This document shows positions 60,001 through 64,000 of a DNA stretch of 64,000 nt, one piece after another. Origin of the DNA: Bombus terrestris (Eukaryota; Arthropoda; Insecta; Hymenoptera; Apidae). Every line of letters begins with the position of its first letter. Position 1 is the first letter of the stretch. The position numbers were made by a program, and so were the translations under genes. The stretch lies in contig NC_063286.1 in the NCBI RefSeq assembly GCF_910591885.1, forward strand, positions 1,240,001 through 1,304,000, given 5' to 3'. A model generated the notes under the pieces. It made no database searches, was not told the DNA's origin, and saw only the letters and a list, made by a program, of their open reading frames with translations.

Positions 60001-60060
60001 TAATAGTATATAACGTTATACGATAGTATGGAATAGTATATATCGTTACACGTTATATAG
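60001..60060. repeat. Most atypical monomer pair in the right half
   Basis: The pair reads CGATAGTATG then GAATAGTATA TATCGTTACA, keeping the 30-bp register. I do not see CGATAGTATG elsewhere. The changes cluster around one 7-bp spacer and its left arm, which would abolish the long-loop stem there. Confidence 0.85.
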
Positions 60061-62460
60061 TAATAGTATATAACGTTATACGTTATATAGTAATAGTATA
60101 TAACGTTATACGTTATATAGTAATAGTATATAACGTTATACGTTATATAGTAATATTATATAACGTTATGCGTTATATAGTAATAGTATATAACGTTATA
60201 CGTTATATAGTAATATTATATAACGTTATACGTGATATGGCAACACTATATAACGTTATACGTTATATAGTAACAGTATAGAACGTTGTACGTTATATAG
60301 TAATAGTATATAACGTTATACGTTATATAGTAATAGTATATAACGTTATACGTTATATAGTAATAGTATATAACGTTATACGTTATATAGTAATATTATA
60401 TAACGTTATACGTGATATGGCAATACTATATAACGTTATACGTTATATAGTAACAGTATAGAACGTTGTACGTTATATAGTAATAGTATATAACGTTATA
60501 CGTTATATAGTAATATTATATAACGTTATACGTGATATGGCAATACTATATAACGTTATACGTTATATAGTAACAGTATAGAACGTTGTACGTTATATAG
60601 TAATAGTATATAACGTTATACGTTATATAGTAATAGTATATTACGTTATACGTTATATAGTTATAGTATATAACGTTATACGTTATATAGTAATAGTATA
60701 TAACGTTATACGTTATATAGTAATAGTATATAACGTTATGCGTTATATAGTAATAGTATATAACGTTATACGTTATATAGTAATAGTATATAACGTTATA
60801 CGTTATATAGTAATAGTATATAACGTTATACGTTATATAGTAATAGTATATAACGTTATACGTTATATAGTAATAGTATATAACGTTATACGTTATATAG
60901 TAATAGTATATAACGTTATACGTTATATAGTAATAGTATATAACGTTATACGTTATATAGTAATAGTATATAACGTTATACGTTATATAGTAGTAGTATA
61001 TAAGGCTATACGTTATATAGTAATAGTATATAACGTTATGCGTTATATAGTAATAGTATATAACGTTATACGTTATATAGTAATAGAATATAACGTTATA
61101 CGTTATATAGTAATAGTATATTACGTTATACGTTATATAGTAATAGTATATAACGTTATACGTTATATAGTAATAGTATAGAACGTTGTACGTTATATAG
61201 TAATAGTATATAACGTTGTACGTTACATAGTAATAGTATATAACGTTATACGTTATATAGTAATAGTATATTACGTTATACGTTATATAGTAATAGTATA
61301 TAACGTTATACGTTATATAGTAATAGTATATAACGTTATGCGTTATATAGTAATAGTGTATAACGTTATGCGTTATATAGTAATAGTATATAACGTTATA
61401 CGTTATATAGTAATAGTATATAACGTTATACGTTATATAGTAATAGTATATTACGTTATACGTTATATAGTAATAGTATATAACGTTATACGTTATATAG
61501 TAATAGTATATAACGTTATACGTTATATAGTAATATTATATAACGTTATACGTGATATGGCAATACTATATAACGTTATACGTTATATAGTAACAGTATA
61601 GAACGTTGTACGTTATATAGTAATAGTATATAACGTTATACGTTATATAGTAATATTATATAACGTTATACGTGATATGGCAACACTATATAACGTTATA
61701 CGTTATATAGTAACAGTATAGAACGTTGTACGTTATATAGTAATAGTATATAACGTTATACGTTATATAGTAATAGTATATAACGTTATACGTTATATAG
61801 TAATAGTATATAACGTTATACGTTATATAGTAATATTATATAACGTTATACGTGATATGGCAATACTATATAACGTTATACGTTATATAGTAACAGTATA
61901 GAACGTAGTACGTTATATAGTAATAGTATATAACGTTATACGTTATATAGTAATATTATATAACGTTATACGTGATATGGCAATACTATATAACGTTATA
62001 CGTTATATAGTAACAGTATAGAACGTTGTACGTTATATAGTAATAGTATATAACGTTATACGTTATATAGTAATAGTATATTACGTTATACGTTATATAG
62101 TTATAGTATATAACGTTATACGTTATATAGTAATAGTATATAACGTTATACGTTATATAGTAATAGTATATAACGTTATGCGTTATATAGTAATAGTATA
62201 TAACGTTATACGTTATATAGTAATAGTATATAACGTTATACGTTATATAGTAATAGTATATAACGTTATACGTTATATAGTAATAGTATATAACGTTATA
62301 CGTTATATAGTAATAGTATATAACGTTATACGTTATATAGTAATAGTATATAACGTTATACGTTATATAGTAATAGTATATAACGTTATACGTTATATAG
62401 TAATAGTATATAACGTTATACGTTATATAGTAATAGTATATAACGTTATACGTTATATAG

Positions 62461-62910
62461 TAGTAGTATATAAGGCTATACGTTATATAGTAATAGTATA
62501 TAAGGCTATACGTTATATAGTAATAGTATATAACGTTATGCGTTATATAGTAATAGTATATTACGTTATACGTTATATAGTAATAGTATATAACGTTATA
62601 GGTTATATAGTAATAGTATAGAACGTTGTACGTTATATAGTAATAGTATATAACGTTATATGTTATATAGTAATAGTATATAACGTTATACGTTATATAG
62701 TAATAGTATATAACGTTATACGTTATATAGTAATAGTATATAACGTTATACGTTATATAGTAATAGTATATAACGTTATACGTTATATAGTAATAGTATA
62801 TAACGTTATACGTTATATAGTAATAGTATATAACGTTATACGTTATATAGTAGTAGTATATAAGGCTATACGTTATATAGTAGTAGTATATAACGTTATG
62901 CGTTATATAG
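62461..62910. repeat. Hybrid S monomers
   Basis: At 62461 S is followed directly by a monomer with TAATAG start and S-type TAAGGCTATA (62491). At 62851 S is followed by a monomer with S-type TAGTAG start but M-type TAACGTTATG (62881). Elsewhere S is a single monomer followed by an M with TAATAG start. The two hybrids carry complementary halves of S, as expected from exchange or short conversion inside the monomer. Confidence 0.85.
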
Positions 62911-64000
62911 TAATAGTATATAACGTTATACGTTATATAGTAATAGTATATAACGTTATACGTTATATAGTAATAGTATATTACGTTATACGTTATATAG
63001 TAATAGTATATAACGTTATACGTTATATAGTAATAGTATATAACGTTATACGTTATATAGTAATAGTATATAACGTTATACGATATATAGTAATAGTATA
63101 TAACGTTATACGTTATATAGTAATAGTATATAACGTTATACGTTATATAGTAATAGTATATAACGTTATACGTTATATAGTAATAGTATATAACGTTATA
63201 CGTTATATAGTAATAGTATATAACGTTATACGTTATATAGTAATAGTATATAACGTTATACGTTATATAGTAATAGTATATAACGTTATACGTTATATAG
63301 TAATAGTATATAACGTTATACGTTATATAGTAGTAGTATATAAGGCTATACGTTATATAGTAATAGTATATAACGTTATGCGTTATATAGTAATAGTATA
63401 TAACGTTATACGTTATATAGTAATAGTATATTACGTTACACGTTATACAGTAATAGTATATAACGTTATACGTTATATAGTAATAGTATATAACGTTCTA
63501 CGTTATATAGTAATAGTATATAACGTTGTACGTTACATAGTAATAGTATATAACGTTATACGTTATATAGTAATAGTATATTACGTTATACGTTATATAG
63601 TAATAGTATATAACGTTATACGTTATATAGTAATAGTATATAACGTTATACGTTATATAGTAATAGTGTATAACGTTATGCGTTATATAGTAATAGTATA
63701 TAACGTTATACGTTATATAGTAATAGTATATAACGTTATACGTTATATAGTAATAGTATATTACGTTATACGTTATATAGTAATAGTATATAACGTTATA
63801 CGTTATATAGTAATAGTATATAACGTTATACGTTATATAGTAATATTATATAACGTTATACGTGATATGGCAATACTATATAACGTTATACGTTATATAG
63901 TAACAGTATAGAACGTTGTACGTTATATAGTAATAGTATATAACGTTATACGTTATATAGTAATATTATATAATGTTATACGTGATATGGCAACACTATA

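Larger units (their letters stand above)
14611..63360. repeat. S marker monomer family (TAAGGCTATA), extent of distribution
   Basis: S copies start at 14611, 16381, 18541, 20311, 21571, 23341, 25501, 27271, 29641, 31051, 33721, 35131, 38281, 40801, 43231, 44761, 47131, 49561, 51061, 53731, 55081, 56611, 59341, 59791, 60991, 62461, 62491 (TAATAG start), 62851 and 63331. S has changes in both the 7-bp spacer and the left arm. It breaks both CpG-containing stem ends on that side and removes the AACGTT hexamer. None occurs left of 14,611. Confidence 0.92.
15121..63540. repeat. H-J marker pair family, extent of distribution
   Basis: H (TAACGTTCTA) is followed by J (TAACGTTGTA with CGTTACATAG end). 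H starts at 15121, 19051, 22081, 26011, 37441, 39721, 40021, 40681, 43681, 43981, 44641, 46351, 47011, 50011, 50281, 50941, 55531, 55831, 56491 and 63481. J also occurs alone at 61201. The pair is absent left of 15,121, as is S. It alters the first base of the right-hand arm. Confidence 0.9.
1..64000. repeat. 30-bp AT-rich satellite DNA array (whole window)
   Basis: The window is a head-to-tail array of a 30-bp monomer. In window phase the consensus (C) starts TAATAGTATA, continues TAACGTTATA and ends CGTTATATAG: 12 A, 12 T, 4 G, 2 C. Sixty bases hold exactly two monomers throughout, and I found no insertion or deletion that shifts the register. The monomer carries one AACGTT hexamer, two CpG dinucleotides, about ten TpA steps and no homopolymer longer than 2. 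Most diverged monomers differ by one to five substitutions, and the same variants recur at many places, which is typical of a satellite homogenised by unequal exchange and conversion. Such an array is best explained as eukaryotic heterochromatin. I do not recognise the family, so host and chromosomal location are unassigned. Confidence 0.98.
58081..64000. repeat. Right-end mosaic segment
   Basis: D-E-N starts at 58261 and 58861; S at 59341, 59791, 60991, 62461, 62851 and 63331. Irregular monomers are the pair at 60001-60060, TAATATTATA with TAACGTTATG (60151), F with GAACGTAGTA (61891), a GGTTATATAG end (62581), a TGTTATATAG end (62641) and S hybrids (62491, 62881). The last monomers are H-J (63481), K (63661), D-E-F (63841) and a D with TAATGTTATA (63961). 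The window stops ten bases into an E' monomer. Confidence 0.82.

Noticed and set aside
597..63911. Dozens of + strand open reading frames of 62 to 469 codons
   Set aside because: All translate the same 10-residue unit, start and stop only where a variant monomer creates ATG or TAG, have no ribosome-binding or promoter context distinct from the repeat, and shift with the duplications. They are a consequence of a 30-bp repeat with one stop-free frame.
1..64000. CRISPR array (direct repeats of about 30 bp with dyad symmetry)
   Set aside because: There are no unique spacers between repeats, no leader and no cas genes; the repeats are contiguous.
1..64000. Promoters or TATA boxes
   Set aside because: TATATA and TATAAC strings occur in every monomer by composition, so none is informative.
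1..64000. Bacterial or plasmid iteron origin
   Set aside because: Iteron arrays are short and sit beside a replication gene; 64 kb of repeat with no gene does not fit.
1..64000. Telomeric repeat array
   Set aside because: The 30-bp unit lacks the G-rich strand typical of telomere repeats, and is quasi-palindromic.
1..64000. Centromere assignment and CENP-B-box-like motif
   Set aside because: The consensus contains nothing resembling the CENP-B box, and sequence alone cannot separate centromeric from other heterochromatic satellites.
1..64000. rRNA, tRNA or other structured RNA genes
   Set aside because: No sequence other than the satellite monomer is present; hairpins seen are those of the repeat itself.

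Overview
The whole 64,000-base window is one uninterrupted satellite DNA array. A 30-bp monomer is repeated head to tail about 2,133 times, and every monomer boundary I checked, line by line, stays in the same 30-bp register from the first base to the last. I see no unique sequence, transposon, RNA gene or credible protein-coding gene. The consensus monomer is about 20% G+C. It has four parts: a 10-bp arm TATATAACGT, a 3-bp spacer TAT, the complementary arm ACGTTATATA, and a 7-bp spacer GTAATAG. Neighbouring arms are therefore always reverse complements of each other, and the array alternates between 10-bp stems with 3-nt and 7-nt loops. The consensus matches its own reverse complement at 24 of 30 positions.

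A tandem array of this size, with large in-register duplications and multi-monomer variant patterns, points to eukaryotic heterochromatin (centromeric, pericentromeric or subtelomeric). I do not recognise the monomer and cannot name the organism or the chromosomal site. Both window edges lie inside the array.

Layout. (1) 1-14,100: a left domain with short-period duplications (1,110, 1,050 and 720 bp), units of about 1.3-2.2 kb, and a palindrome-bearing block seen only in the first 8.1 kb. (2) 14,101-28,020: a 6,960-bp tandem duplication whose units are each a 3,930-bp plus a 3,030-bp subunit. A marker monomer (TAAGGCTATA, 'S') first appears here. (3) 28,021-39,810: a 4,080-bp tandem duplication followed by a mosaic. 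(4) 39,811-64,000: an abutting tandem duplication of 6,330 and 6,300 bp, a third partial copy, and a more shuffled tail. All duplication offsets are multiples of 30 bp, as expected for in-register unequal exchange.

The most interesting signal is recurrent inversion of the spacers between the arms. TAT becomes ATA, GTAATAG becomes CTATTAC, and one clean 37-bp inversion at 47,700-47,736 has its uninverted paralogue at 41,370-41,406. Between the two youngest 6.3-kb copies I count by eye about as many inversions as point substitutions. This suggests that hairpin- or cruciform-mediated flipping is a main mutational process in this satellite.

Monomer shorthand used in the entries: C, consensus; D, TAATATTATA start with CGTGATATGG end; E, CAATACTATA start (E', CAACACTATA start); F, TAACAGTATA GAACGTTGTA; f, TAATAGTATA GAACGTTGTA; N, TAACATTATA centre; Y, TTACGTTATA centre; V, TTATAG start; M, TAACGTTATG centre; R, CAATACTATA TAAAGTTATA; Q, TAATACTATA start; P, TAATAGAATA start; U, TAACCTTATA centre; W, TAATTG start; S, TAGTAGTATA TAAGGCTATA; H, TAACGTTCTA centre; J, TAACGTTGTA with CGTTACATAG end; K, TAATAGTGTA with TAACGTTATG.
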